From contig JAHHIL010000001.1 in NCBI GenBank assembly GCA_019358975.1, positions 372,001-436,000 of the forward strand: DNA of 64,000 nt, written 5' to 3'. The stretch's first letter is position 1. Every line of letters starts with the position of its first letter. Position numbers and translations under genes: made by a program. Shown one piece after another: positions 1 to 9,013 of this stretch. The notes beneath the pieces are model-generated. The model was not told the origin of the DNA. It did not search any database and was given only the letters and a program-made list of their open reading frames with translations. Origin of the DNA: Trichocoleus desertorum ATA4-8-CV12. GTDB lineage: Bacteria; Cyanobacteriota; Cyanobacteriia; FACHB-46.

Positions 1-95
1 CCAGACTGATGACCCAGACTGAGCATCTCGACTGAGCACTTAGATTCATTTCTCCGCTTTAACAGCTTCACCTTAAAAAGCAGTGCTTATTCGCT

Positions 96-1400
96 ATGTA
101 CGACCAATCGACCGGATTCATTTTGATTGTGGATGACAACTCGACTAATTTGTCGGTGTTGTCTCAAGCGCTTAAACAAGTGGGTCTAAAAGTGCGGGTG
201 GCAATGGATGGAGCGATCGCCCTAAATATTGCTCAGCAACAATCGCCTGAACTCATTTTGTTAGACATTCAAATGCCAGGGATGGATGGTTTTGAAACTT
301 GTGCTCACTTGAAAGCGCATCCATCTACCCAATCCGTGCCCGTGATTTTTATGACGGCCTTGGCAGACAGTGATAGCAAGCTCAAAGGGTTGTCATTAGG
401 GGCAGTCGATTACATCACCAAACCCTTTGAAGAACAGGAAGTCATTGCTAGAGTCAACAATCATTTGCAGTTACGACGACTGACAAAAACTCTGGAACAG
501 AAAAATCAAGAACTCCAGCAGTGGAATGAGGTTCTAGAGCAGCGCGTCACTGAACGAACAGTGAGACTGACCCAAGCCTTAGAAGATTTGCAACGTTTTC
601 AACTGCAACTCGTGCAAAGCGAAAAAATGTCTGCTTTGGGTCAATTAGTTGCAGGTATTGCTCATGAACTCAACAATCCCATTGGCTGTATTGCTAGCAA
701 CCTAGCTCCGGCGTTTGAGTATGTGAGCGATGTGACGAAGGTGATTGAATTTTATCGCCAGTCTTGTCCCGAAGCCGCATCGCAACTAGATCGAGCCTTA
801 GGGGATATTGATATCGACTTTGCCTTAGAAGATTTGCCGAAGCTGCTTAACTCCATGCGATTAAGCACCGAGCGCATCAAAGACCTCTCGATTTCCTTGA
901 GAAATTTTTCACGTTCTGATGCCACAACGAAGATGCGAGCCAATTTGCATGATGGGTTAGAAAGCACCTTAACGATTTTGCGTCATCGCTTAAAGGCGGT
1001 AGGGCCTCGTCCAGCGATCGCAATTGTGAAAGATTATGGAGAGTTGCCTGAGTTAGAGTGCTATCCGGGGTTGCTCAACCAAGTCTTCATGAATGTTTTG
1101 GCTAATGCGATTGATGCTTTGGAGGAAGCTTTACCAACCACACCCCAAATCTCGATTCAAACAACTTTTGTGGATCAACAAATTGTCGTCCATATTTCCG
1201 ATAATGGCAGAGGGATACCAGCGGAAATACAGCAGAGAGCTTTTCAACCTTTTTTTACGACTAAAGGAGTGGGGAAGGGTACGGGCCTAGGACTTTCAAT
1301 CGCTCGACAAATTGTGGAAGAGAAACACGAAGGCCGACTCAGCGTGACCTCTGAACTGGGGCAAGGCACAGAGTTTGCGATCGCCTTACCCGTGAGTTGA
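96..1400 (+). CDS. Response regulator fused to a histidine kinase
   Basis: Two-component signalling protein of 434 residues, probably cytosolic because no membrane segment is visible. An N-terminal receiver domain (about 8-125) has the acidic pair D13/D14, the phosphoacceptor D57 in LLDIQMPGMDG and the conserved Lys of the ITKPF motif. A coiled coil (about 125-180) leads to a dimerisation/H-box segment with H190 in AGIAHELNNP. The C-terminal ATPase domain has an N box (NVLANAID) and G boxes (DNGRGIP, GTGLGLS). The order receiver-then-kinase is common in cyanobacteria and means the kinase may be controlled by phosphorylation of its own receiver. No partner regulator lies next to it, so the output is unknown. 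The ATG at 96 places the receiver at the expected distance from the N terminus. Confidence 0.9.
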   Translation: MYDQSTGFILIVDDNSTNLSVLSQALKQVGLKVRVAMDGAIALNIAQQQSPELILLDIQMPGMDGFETCAHLKAHPSTQSVPVIFMTALADSDSKLKGLSLGAVDYITKPFEEQEVIARVNNHLQLRRLTKTLEQKNQELQQWNEVLEQRVTERTVRLTQALEDLQRFQLQLVQSEKMSALGQLVAGIAHELNNPIGCIASNLAPAFEYVSDVTKVIEFYRQSCPEAASQLDRALGDIDIDFALEDLPKLLNSMRLSTERIKDLSISLRNFSRSDATTKMRANLHDGLESTLTILRHRLKAVGPRPAIAIVKDYGELPELECYPGLLNQVFMNVLANAIDALEEALPTTPQISIQTTFVDQQIVVHISDNGRGIPAEIQQRAFQPFFTTKGVGKGTGLGLSIARQIVEEKHEGRLSVTSELGQGTEFAIALPVS

Positions 1401-1413
1401 ACAGTGAATTCCT

Positions 1414-4359
1414 CTAGGGCCTTAGGGATTGATTGGCAGCACGGTTGGAAGAGGAACTAAAGGTGACTCGCTCTCCGTAATTGAGGAGAGTATCAATACT
1501 TTCTAGGCGGTGTTCCCAGGCCTCCACTTGGTAACCGTGCTCTAGGGCGTATAGATTCATCCAACTGCGGAACTGGGCGCGGTAATTGGTTAATTCTCGT
1601 CTGGCTACTTTTAAGCGATCGCGTCCGGGTCGTTCGGCCAGTGCTTGCAGAGACTGGTTTAGGGCTTTAGATTGGTTTTGCCAGCGGCTCAATGTGGGTT
1701 CACGCATCCAGAGTTGCCTTTGTGCTTGCAGAAAACTCCACTCCCGTTGCATGGTGGCGTAACGGACAGCAGCAGCGGCAAAGGGTTGACGATAGGGAAT
1801 AGGCTCTCTCGGAATGCGCTGAACGGGTCCCTGAGTTTTTTGGAAAATCGTTTGCAGGCGATCGTTGAAATTCTCAGCCGCAAATAGAGAATAACCGCCG
1901 GAGGGCAAGTCCCGCAGCGCTTGAATTTGATCGATCGCGACGGCTTCTGGTAAATTCAGCAACCGAATTCCTGGCAGGATTAAAGTGGAATTGAGTTTGC
2001 TAGAAGTCAAGTAAGGCTGAACCAGACGTTGGAAGCGATTGGTGTCCATCGCGTAGGCCATTGGCACGACCAAATTGATATCTCCTCGCTCCGCCCAGAC
2101 TTCCCAGTGCTGTTGTAGTTTTTGAATGCGTTCATGCTGCGGTAGCGGAAACACTGCAACCGACATGACTAAACTAGGTTTCACCCGACGTACGCTCTGA
2201 GCGGCTTCTGCCACAAAGCTGTCAATCTGTTGGGTGCGGAAGTTAGTCCAGCGCTGCCATAAGTTGCGATCGCTGGGGGAAATCTTCAGGGGGTCAACAC
2301 CTGCCAACTGCTGAAATTGCTCCCGAGCCGCCTTGCCATAGCCGTAAGTCCTGCCAGCGCTGGGATCTTGGAAAGGATAGCGAATGTAGTCTAACTGAAT
2401 GCCATCGACTTGATAGCGGCTGGCAATCTCTCCTAAGAGCTGTAGTAAGTAGCGCCGAACCTCTGGATTAGCAGGGTCGAGAAAGGGCTTACCTTGGCCT
2501 GCGGGAACGGTGCGGCCTCGATTGTCATAATTGGCCCAGTCTGGATGGGCAGAAATGACTGGCCCTGGGTAATCCAGAGGAAGATTCAACAGGGCGTTGT
2601 GGCGATCGTTGCCAGCCGCAAAAGCCCAAACCCATGCATGCAATTCCATCCCTCTAGCATGAGCCAGCTTTACAGCCGACGCCAATGGGTCCCAGCCACG
2701 GGTTAAGGGATTTTGTTGTGGAGCGACTTGGCTGGGGTAAATTGTATAGCCCGCATTGACAGTTTCGAAGAAGATCGTGTTGATGCCTGATGCTGCCAAG
2801 CGATCGAACAAGGTGCTCAGTCCTTGCTCAGAGCCAGCCCGGACAATGGTGCCTCGATCTAGCCAGATGGCACGAACTTCGGGTTGGGTGCGTAAGCGCT
2901 CAGTGGGGTAGTTATCCCAAAGAAAACGCCGAGTTTGCAGCCATTGAGAGCGAGCATTGCGGTAATCTCCTTGAGCTACTAGCTGAGAAAACTTTCGCAA
3001 TCCTTGCCGTGCTTCAGCCACAACTTGCTCAGTGGTGGAAATGGCCTTAGAATTGCTTGCTTCAGCGGCGGTAGCCACACCCAGTTCTTGGGAGCTGGCG
3101 ACTAAATTGGCCTCAGAGGAATTGGCAGGCAGATTTAAGTTCGCAGTGGAGTTGTTGGTGCTGTTGATAGCATCAGCAGCAAGCAAAGCACTGGAGACTC
3201 TACCGATCAAGTTTTCTAACTCCTGGCGCATCGCGATCGCTTCTAGGGTGGCGATCGGCAATGCACCAGCCTCCACCTCTATCCCTGGAGGCGCTACCTG
3301 CTCAGCTGGGTCGTTAGTAGACTGCGCGCGGGGTTGAAAAACAGTGGCAGGTGCTTGACGCAGCGCTGTAGACCCTGTGGGTGAGACAGAAGTGAGAGGA
3401 ATGCTAAGGGTGCTGGTACCCACCGTTGGTTTAGGCACGGTGCTGTTCGCTGTAGTTGCGGGGGATGGCGCTGCTGCGACTGGAACTGTCACGATTGGCA
3501 CCTCACCATAACGACTCAAAGCGGCCCGTAACCAGGTGCCATCAAACTCAGGCGACCCTGAGGAACGCCGTCCCCAATTCCAGCCAAAGAATGTGGAGCG
3601 TTCGGTGGTGACGATCGCTGGGGGGGTATCACTAGGAGCCCCAGTGGCAGTGGCGGCGGGGTTAGTGCCTGTGGCATTTTTCCAGGTGGCAATGGTTTGG
3701 CTGCTGAGGCTAGAAGGCATAATCACCCCTCCCCAGAGCCCAGTAGCAGCTTGACCTTTACGAGCCCAAGACTGGGGTTGCATTGTAATAGTCTGTAAGC
3801 TGTTGGGCTCGGAGAGAGGATAGGCCCAATAAGCCCCCAGGAGCGATCGCAAAGCTTGGCGTACCCCCAAAGGCGACAACCGACCAACCGGGCCACTTAC
3901 GACAACCCGACCGCCTCGGCTCATCCACTCTTCTAAGGCGATCGCTTGGGTTTCCGTAACGGTCTCTACATTGGGCAAAAAGAGCACGCTGATGCCGTTG
4001 AGGTCAGCGGCTCGTTGTACCTGCTGAAAATCCACCACGCGATAGCCGACTTTAGCGGCTTGCAGTCGAGTGGTAATACTCTCCCAGTCAGCCGCGTTAT
4101 CTGAGCTACGGACTACTCCGAGTGACACTCGCTCAGCCGCTGCCGGAGAAAGCAGCACGAGACATTGCAGCAACAAGCCCAAACAAACACTGGTCGCTAG
4201 CCGACTCGTGCTTGCTAGATTTAGAAGAAAACGAGTTGAACTAGTTGAGCGTCTTTGATGCATCAGATCGGCAACATCCAAAACAACTGACTGAGGGCAA
4301 AGCGATCGCTGGAACCAGGGCCACAGCTTCTGTTGCAGATTGCTATGAAAACCACGCAT
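1414..4359 (-). CDS. Secreted GH10-like (DUF187-type) glycoside hydrolase family protein
   Basis: Large protein (981 residues from this start) with a hydrophobic export signal ending in SPAAAERVS at about residue 76. The N-terminal part (about 77-175) looks like a Rossmann/GATase-like fold with LFLPN and GGRVVVSG strands. A long Pro/Ser/Thr/Ala-rich linker follows. The C-terminal half holds the DUF187/GH10-like barrel: AIWLDRG, INTIFFETVNAGYTIYPS, MELHAWVWAF, VDGIQLDYIRYP and MSVAVFP. The family is thought to act on polysaccharide in the periplasm or at the surface; the substrate is unknown. An ATG at 4263 would give a more typical signal peptide (MHQRRSTSS...), and no good ribosome site separates the two starts. 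The gene is transcribed alone. Confidence 0.82.
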   Translation of the reverse strand: MRGFHSNLQQKLWPWFQRSLCPQSVVLDVADLMHQRRSTSSTRFLLNLASTSRLATSVCLGLLLQCLVLLSPAAAERVSLGVVRSSDNAADWESITTRLQAAKVGYRVVDFQQVQRAADLNGISVLFLPNVETVTETQAIALEEWMSRGGRVVVSGPVGRLSPLGVRQALRSLLGAYWAYPLSEPNSLQTITMQPQSWARKGQAATGLWGGVIMPSSLSSQTIATWKNATGTNPAATATGAPSDTPPAIVTTERSTFFGWNWGRRSSGSPEFDGTWLRAALSRYGEVPIVTVPVAAAPSPATTANSTVPKPTVGTSTLSIPLTSVSPTGSTALRQAPATVFQPRAQSTNDPAEQVAPPGIEVEAGALPIATLEAIAMRQELENLIGRVSSALLAADAINSTNNSTANLNLPANSSEANLVASSQELGVATAAEASNSKAISTTEQVVAEARQGLRKFSQLVAQGDYRNARSQWLQTRRFLWDNYPTERLRTQPEVRAIWLDRGTIVRAGSEQGLSTLFDRLAASGINTIFFETVNAGYTIYPSQVAPQQNPLTRGWDPLASAVKLAHARGMELHAWVWAFAAGNDRHNALLNLPLDYPGPVISAHPDWANYDNRGRTVPAGQGKPFLDPANPEVRRYLLQLLGEIASRYQVDGIQLDYIRYPFQDPSAGRTYGYGKAAREQFQQLAGVDPLKISPSDRNLWQRWTNFRTQQIDSFVAEAAQSVRRVKPSLVMSVAVFPLPQHERIQKLQQHWEVWAERGDINLVVPMAYAMDTNRFQRLVQPYLTSSKLNSTLILPGIRLLNLPEAVAIDQIQALRDLPSGGYSLFAAENFNDRLQTIFQKTQGPVQRIPREPIPYRQPFAAAAVRYATMQREWSFLQAQRQLWMREPTLSRWQNQSKALNQSLQALAERPGRDRLKVARRELTNYRAQFRSWMNLYALEHGYQVEAWEHRLESIDTLLNYGERVTFSSSSNRAANQSLRP

Positions 4360-4662
4360 GCGGAAAAATCGGCTCCTAAAGCAGATATGGCAGTCCTAAA
4401 CCATTTCTCTCAGCTATTGCAGCTAAAGAGAAACTGGAGCCTTTCAAGAGCAAGATTTCAAGACTTGTTTCAATATGAAGGGTTCCCTAAAGGGGGTTAA
4501 AAGCTCAAAAAGATACCTGCACCCTTGTCTAATTAAACTCTGTATAGAGCTTTACCCTGTCGTTTATCCTACCTTTGCTAGTTCCTGGGTGCAAACCGTA
4601 GCATCGCCCAAGCAGAGCTTGACATCAAACACTCAGGGTTTTGACCAATTGCCATGTGCCTA
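4360..4662. other. Gene-less spacer upstream of the GH10-like gene
   Basis: 303 bases between the start of the GH10-like gene and the stop of the helicase, both on the minus strand. It must hold the promoter of the former and the end of the latter transcript. I see no clear terminator, tRNA or conserved small gene; a short plus-strand open frame here has no recognisable features. Confidence 0.5.
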
Positions 4663-7320
4663 CTAGGCGACTGCCTCATTAACCGGGAAGCGATCGATCA
4701 GTTGGATAGCTCGATAGGCATTCTGGCGTAGTGAATTTGGCACATGTGGGACATAGGGAATTTGAGACAGAAAATCTAAAGTTCGCCGCAAAATCCGCAC
4801 CACGTCGCCTTCATCTAAGCTGGTGTTTTCTCCCAGTTCCGCCCATTCCACCCCCAAAGCCCACTGCTCAACTAAAGCAATCAGCTCGTCTTCTAGCCAA
4901 ACGGGGAGCGCGACTTGATGCCGTCGTTGTACTTGGAACAACTGCCGTCGTAAGCCCCGCAACCCGCCTAAAGCTTCCTGGACTTCTGGGGAAGCATGAT
5001 AGCGAGTCCAACTATCAGGACGAGAAACTTCCGTGACTAATGCCGCACAAGTGGCTGCCAAATGGTGTGGGTCTAGATCATCGAGTTCTCCAGACATTAG
5101 AGAGAGACCTAGCCACAGCTCGTTGTCGCCCCGAATCGCTGCTGCTGCTTGCCCTAAAGGAGTTGGTATCAAGCCATCTAGACCCCCAAAGGTTTGCAAA
5201 ATCTCGATCAAATGGACAAATTCTTCCCAGTGCTGATGGGAGAGCTGCTCTAATTTGGCTTGGCGCTGAGCAATATCTTCTTGCAAATTCTGCACTCGGC
5301 GCTGCCGCTTTAACAGCGTGGCAGAATTACCCCATTGATGCAGAGGATGGGTTTCTACTTGAGCCTGGACAGCTTGTAAGCGTTCGAGTTGGGCCTGGAC
5401 TTCGGGGGCGGTTTCTGCAAGGGAGGGCACAGGGGGAATTTGCCGCGCGATCGCTCCAGTTTCTTCGTTGCCTTTGCGGCTTTGTCCCGGTTTCAACGGC
5501 ATCTCGGCTGGGGGCATCAGGTTGTCTACTGCCTTAATGCGAGGGATCTCTGCTCGCAAGCTGACCACATCTCCGACCGCTACGACATACCAGCGATTAT
5601 CTTGCCCCAGGCAAACGAGATAAGGGAATTGGCCCGAACCTGGAGTTTTCATCACCAGGGCGGCAGGTATCGGTTCGGCAGTAGGAACGTTCTCTCCCTT
5701 CAGCCCTAACACGGTGCCTGCGATCGCAAATGAAAGCGCGACTGCGATGTCACCCGATTGCATTTCCTGGGCTTGGTGCTGCAAGATTTTGAGCAGGCGG
5801 CGTTCTTCTTTCAGGCGCTCTTGCAGCTTTTCGTAACTAGAAAACAGTTGTGGGTCTACAAGTTCGAGTTGGGCTTGGAGTTGCTCCAGTTCTTTGTTCA
5901 GGTCCGCGATCGCCTGTTGTTGAGGTCGCAAAGACAGGGTAGCCAGATATTGCCCAAAACTGCGCTCCACTAGCTCTTGCGCTTCCTCTAAGGTGTGGGT
6001 TTGCAGCAAGTTCAAGACCATGCCATAGCTGGGGGTGAATTGGCTGATCAACGGGTCAGCCCCGATGGTGGCCAAGTAAGCCGCTTCTTTAGCCCCCTCA
6101 AAGGGAGTTTGCACCGTCACCACATGCCCCAACTCATCCATGCCCCGCCGACCTGCCCGACCTGACATCTGGAGAAATTCCGAAGGATTGAGCAAACGAT
6201 GTCCCAAGTCAGTGCGCTTGGAGAGGCTGGAAATCACGGTGGTGCGGGCAGGCATGTTGATGCCCGCAGCTAAGGTTTCGGTGGCAAAAACCACTTTGAT
6301 CAACCCTTGCTGAAAAAGCTCTTCGACTAAGCCCTTCCAGGCAGGCAAAATTCCGGCGTGGTGAGCGGCAATACCCCGGTAGAGCGGCTCAATTTGTCCA
6401 GCCCGCCCTGCATCAGGATGTCGCATCAAAAATTCATCAATCAGGTGTTTCAGCTTTGCTGCTTCTGCCTCGTTGACCAGCGACAAATGCTCGACTTGGG
6501 TAATGGCGCGATCGCAGTTGCGGCGGCTAAAGATGAAGTAGATTGCTGGAAGCATGTCCCGTTGCTGCAACTGGCTAACCACATAAGCCAGACTCGGTTC
6601 ATCCTCACGCTTGCGCTGACCTCGGCCCCCCTTAGGTTTTAGGCGAGGGCTGATTTTTTTTTGGTCTTGAGATAGGAGAGGAAATAAGCCCTTGGGATTG
6701 CAGAAGTGAAAGCGTAAGGGAACAGGTCGGAAGTCAGAGTAAATCAGCTCTGTGGGGCCATGTACCCGACCGATCCAGTCTGTGAGTTGATCGCTGTTGG
6801 CAACGGTGGCCGATAGCGCCACTAACTGGACATCTGGGGGGCAATAGATGATCGATTCTTCCCAGACCGTGCCCCGCTGGCGATCGTTCATGTAGTGGCA
6901 CTCGTCTAAGACTACCGCCTCTACCCCCACCATTGAGGTGCCGACTTCTCCGATGGGAGTGCCGTAGAGCATGTTTCGGAAGATTTCGGTCGTCATGACT
7001 AAAATCGGGGCTTCTCGGTTGATCGACACATCTCCCGTCAGCAGGCCGACTTGCTCAGCTCCAAAGCGATCGCGAAAATCTCGCAACTTCTGGTTAGATA
7101 GCGCTTTAAGGGGAGTTGTGTACAACACCCGCTTACCTTGGGCTAAAGCGCGATAGATGGCATACTCGCCAATTAACGTTTTGCCTGACCCCGTCGGCGC
7201 ACAGACCACGACCGAGCGTCCTGCATTCAGAGCTGCGATCGCTTGATACTGAAACGCATCTAATTCGAAGGGAAACAGCTCTCGTAAATTTAGTTCTGGC
7301 AGAGTAGAGGAAACGTTCAC
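4663..7320 (-). CDS. DEAD/DEAH-box RNA helicase of the Ski2/Mtr4 type
   Basis: ATP-dependent superfamily 2 helicase, 885 residues, likely acting on structured RNA during decay or maturation. Visible motifs: motif I APTGSGKT (about 41-48), motif Ia TTPLKALSNQK, motif II DECHYMND, motif III ALSATVAN, motif IV region YFIFSRRNC, motif V ATETLAAGINMPARTTV and motif VI QMSGRAGRRGMD. These are the signatures of the Ski2/Mtr4/Brr2 branch, and the C-terminal region resembles the DSHCT domain. A Gln/Glu-rich coiled-coil segment lies in the middle. The start is GTG at 7320, with no ATG before the helicase core. Cyanobacteria commonly encode one such protein; its RNA substrate is not established. Monocistronic here. 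Confidence 0.9.
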   Translation of the reverse strand: MNVSSTLPELNLRELFPFELDAFQYQAIAALNAGRSVVVCAPTGSGKTLIGEYAIYRALAQGKRVLYTTPLKALSNQKLRDFRDRFGAEQVGLLTGDVSINREAPILVMTTEIFRNMLYGTPIGEVGTSMVGVEAVVLDECHYMNDRQRGTVWEESIIYCPPDVQLVALSATVANSDQLTDWIGRVHGPTELIYSDFRPVPLRFHFCNPKGLFPLLSQDQKKISPRLKPKGGRGQRKREDEPSLAYVVSQLQQRDMLPAIYFIFSRRNCDRAITQVEHLSLVNEAEAAKLKHLIDEFLMRHPDAGRAGQIEPLYRGIAAHHAGILPAWKGLVEELFQQGLIKVVFATETLAAGINMPARTTVISSLSKRTDLGHRLLNPSEFLQMSGRAGRRGMDELGHVVTVQTPFEGAKEAAYLATIGADPLISQFTPSYGMVLNLLQTHTLEEAQELVERSFGQYLATLSLRPQQQAIADLNKELEQLQAQLELVDPQLFSSYEKLQERLKEERRLLKILQHQAQEMQSGDIAVALSFAIAGTVLGLKGENVPTAEPIPAALVMKTPGSGQFPYLVCLGQDNRWYVVAVGDVVSLRAEIPRIKAVDNLMPPAEMPLKPGQSRKGNEETGAIARQIPPVPSLAETAPEVQAQLERLQAVQAQVETHPLHQWGNSATLLKRQRRVQNLQEDIAQRQAKLEQLSHQHWEEFVHLIEILQTFGGLDGLIPTPLGQAAAAIRGDNELWLGLSLMSGELDDLDPHHLAATCAALVTEVSRPDSWTRYHASPEVQEALGGLRGLRRQLFQVQRRHQVALPVWLEDELIALVEQWALGVEWAELGENTSLDEGDVVRILRRTLDFLSQIPYVPHVPNSLRQNAYRAIQLIDRFPVNEAVA

Positions 7321-7869
7321 GCACTAAGTTCCAATCAGGTTGCGATCTATCTCAAGCGGCAAAATTTCTTGCGAAATTGGCCTACAATTCATCTTTTTAA
7401 TTGTAAACCGCAGCTACTAAAGCTGTTTGCTAGGATCGGCATCGTTGCCTTAAGAGAGAGCCAAGCTGAGCCAACTGTTACATTCAATAATCTTAATAAT
7501 TGATTGTGATTAAAAGCTGACCTTTATGAAGCTTAATCTAGGACAAATTAAAGCGCGATCGCCACTGCCTGACTGGATTCCTAAGGAATAGCAACCAAGG
7601 ATACAGCAGTAAATAGTTAATTGATCGTAAACTTGGCTACTGCTTTTAGGTAGATGACCATGAAGTTGAACGTGGGCTATAGTGTCTCAAGGATGAAGGG
7701 TTCCATCAACCTGAGTAAGTAATTCCTAATGCAACTGTGTTGATGTAGGAATTTCTTGATGTTATTTAGATAACACTCAAACATCATCTTTGCTCTGAAA
7801 TCGAACCGTCTTTTGATGACATTTTCCCCATCAAAAGGGCGTTGATTAAAACATTCAGTGGGTAGCCTA
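7321..7869. other. Long AT-rich gene-less stretch
   Basis: About 550 bases between the divergently transcribed helicase gene and the riboswitch leader. It should contain the helicase promoter (minus) and the promoter of the riboswitch transcript (plus). No tRNA or conserved gene seen. A minus-strand 67-codon open frame at 7677-7880 runs into the riboswitch and is not convincing as a gene. Confidence 0.5.
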
Positions 7870-8025
7870 ATCCGGATCAAAAGGCGTTAGGGTGAAAACC
7901 TGGTGCAGTTTGGTCTGGAACGGAGGAACCGATTTTTGGGGCTAATCTCAAAATTCAATTTGAGAGAGACACCTTCCAGTCTTAGCCCGTCAGCTAACTC
8001 CGTCGGCAGTGGGAGGAGTACCTAG
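7870..8025 (+). promoter_or_regulatory. c-di-AMP riboswitch (ydaO-yuaA type)
   Basis: The blocks conserved in the ydaO-yuaA class appear in order. At about 7913-7931 is TCTGGAACGGAGGAACCGA, matching the family's ...GAACcgGGGGAaCC segment. At about 7938-7949 is GGGGCTAATCTC, matching GGGGugAAUC. At about 7982-8006 is a block containing AGCCCGTCAGCTAACTCCGT then CGGC, matching the near-invariant CCGUCAGCUAACcuCGuAaGC. The family binds cyclic di-AMP and usually lowers downstream expression when ligand is high. The next gene on the same strand, a universal stress protein, starts about 125 bases downstream. Boundaries are approximate; I could not fold the RNA or define the expression platform, though CTAGGA and TCCTAG at about 8022 and 8060 could pair. 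Confidence 0.82.
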
Positions 8026-8149
8026 GACGCAGGCTTTTGATAGCAATGGTCGTTGCGGTCTCCTAGCAGATGTCAGATTTCTCTGGAAGTTGATGATGTC
8101 TGTTTCCTGGCCCACCTCTCGAAACAAGTAGTCTGGAGAGGTTTTCATC

Positions 8150-9001
8150 GTGAATATTATGCCAATGTTGGTGCGGCTCCAAGGCGCACTGGGTTCAACT
8201 GACTTAATCGATCAAATTTTGCTTTTGCCTCAGCGACCCAAAGGCGATCGCTCCTCTAGTAAGCTGCATCTCCCAGGCCGAACTCGGCGTGCTGCCAAAC
8301 GACACGTACAAGCCAACCACGCTACAGAAGTAGTCTCTGGAGCCGATGCCGAAATTAATTTAGTGGTGGGCTATAACAGCTCTCCCAAGAGTCAGACAGC
8401 TCTGGACTTGACCCTTTGGATCGCTCACCAAACCCGCTTAGCAACTCGTCGGCAAGTGACAGTTCAGGTGGTTTACGTCATCAACCCCGCCGATTGTTTA
8501 GATAGTATTCCCACTACGACTGATTTTCGTCAAGTCAGAGCTAGCAAAAAATCTGCTGCCAAACGTGCTGCCCAAATGCCTACCTTAGGGTCTGGCCTAG
8601 CGGTGGAATCCGATACCTATTCCGATACTTATAGTGATAGTGCAACTTTGGCTCGCGTCGGAGCGATCGCTACTTTGAATGAACCAACCCTAGAGGATGC
8701 TGGGCTACCCCTGAGCAAGTACCCAATGGGTCAGGCGCAGCAATTTGAGCAGGCAGACCAGATTTTGTGGCAAGCTCGCTGTCTCGCCAATGAGTGGCGC
8801 GGTTCCCTCAAAACGCACCTGCGCTTTGGGCAGGTCGCTCAAGAGTTGCGGAGTGTCGCGAAAGCAGAATCGGCAGTGCTGTTGTGGTTAGGTTGTGATT
8901 CCCCCAAGAATCCTATCGTGCGGACTCTAAGTGCTAACAGCCCTTGCCCGGTGCTAGGGGTGCCACCTGCACTCCACCGCGATCGCTACTTTGATGCCTA
9001 A
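8150..9001 (+). CDS. Universal stress protein family protein behind a c-di-AMP riboswitch
   Basis: 283 residues. A USP-like strand (INLVVGYNSSPKSQTALDLTLWIA, about 67-90) opens the domain, and the C-terminal part (about 200-280) has the USP second half: ILWQARCLANEW, LRFGQVAQELRSVAKAESAVLLWLGC, then SPCPVLGVPP. The middle (about 125-200) is a long low-complexity insert. The usual ATP-binding glycine signature G-2x-G-9x-G(S/T) is not intact, so it may bind no nucleotide or a different one. The GTG at 8150 follows TGGAGAGG by about 8 bases; ATG at 8159 is the alternative. The upstream riboswitch places it under c-di-AMP control, which in other bacteria relates to potassium and osmotic balance; a role there is inference. 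Confidence 0.75.
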   Translation: MNIMPMLVRLQGALGSTDLIDQILLLPQRPKGDRSSSKLHLPGRTRRAAKRHVQANHATEVVSGADAEINLVVGYNSSPKSQTALDLTLWIAHQTRLATRRQVTVQVVYVINPADCLDSIPTTTDFRQVRASKKSAAKRAAQMPTLGSGLAVESDTYSDTYSDSATLARVGAIATLNEPTLEDAGLPLSKYPMGQAQQFEQADQILWQARCLANEWRGSLKTHLRFGQVAQELRSVAKAESAVLLWLGCDSPKNPIVRTLSANSPCPVLGVPPALHRDRYFDA

Positions 9002-9013
9002 GCTGATTGGTAT

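Noticed and set aside
7677-7880. Minus-strand 67-codon open frame
   Set aside because: It runs into the start of the c-di-AMP riboswitch on the other strand, has no ribosome site or recognised motif, and looks like chance.
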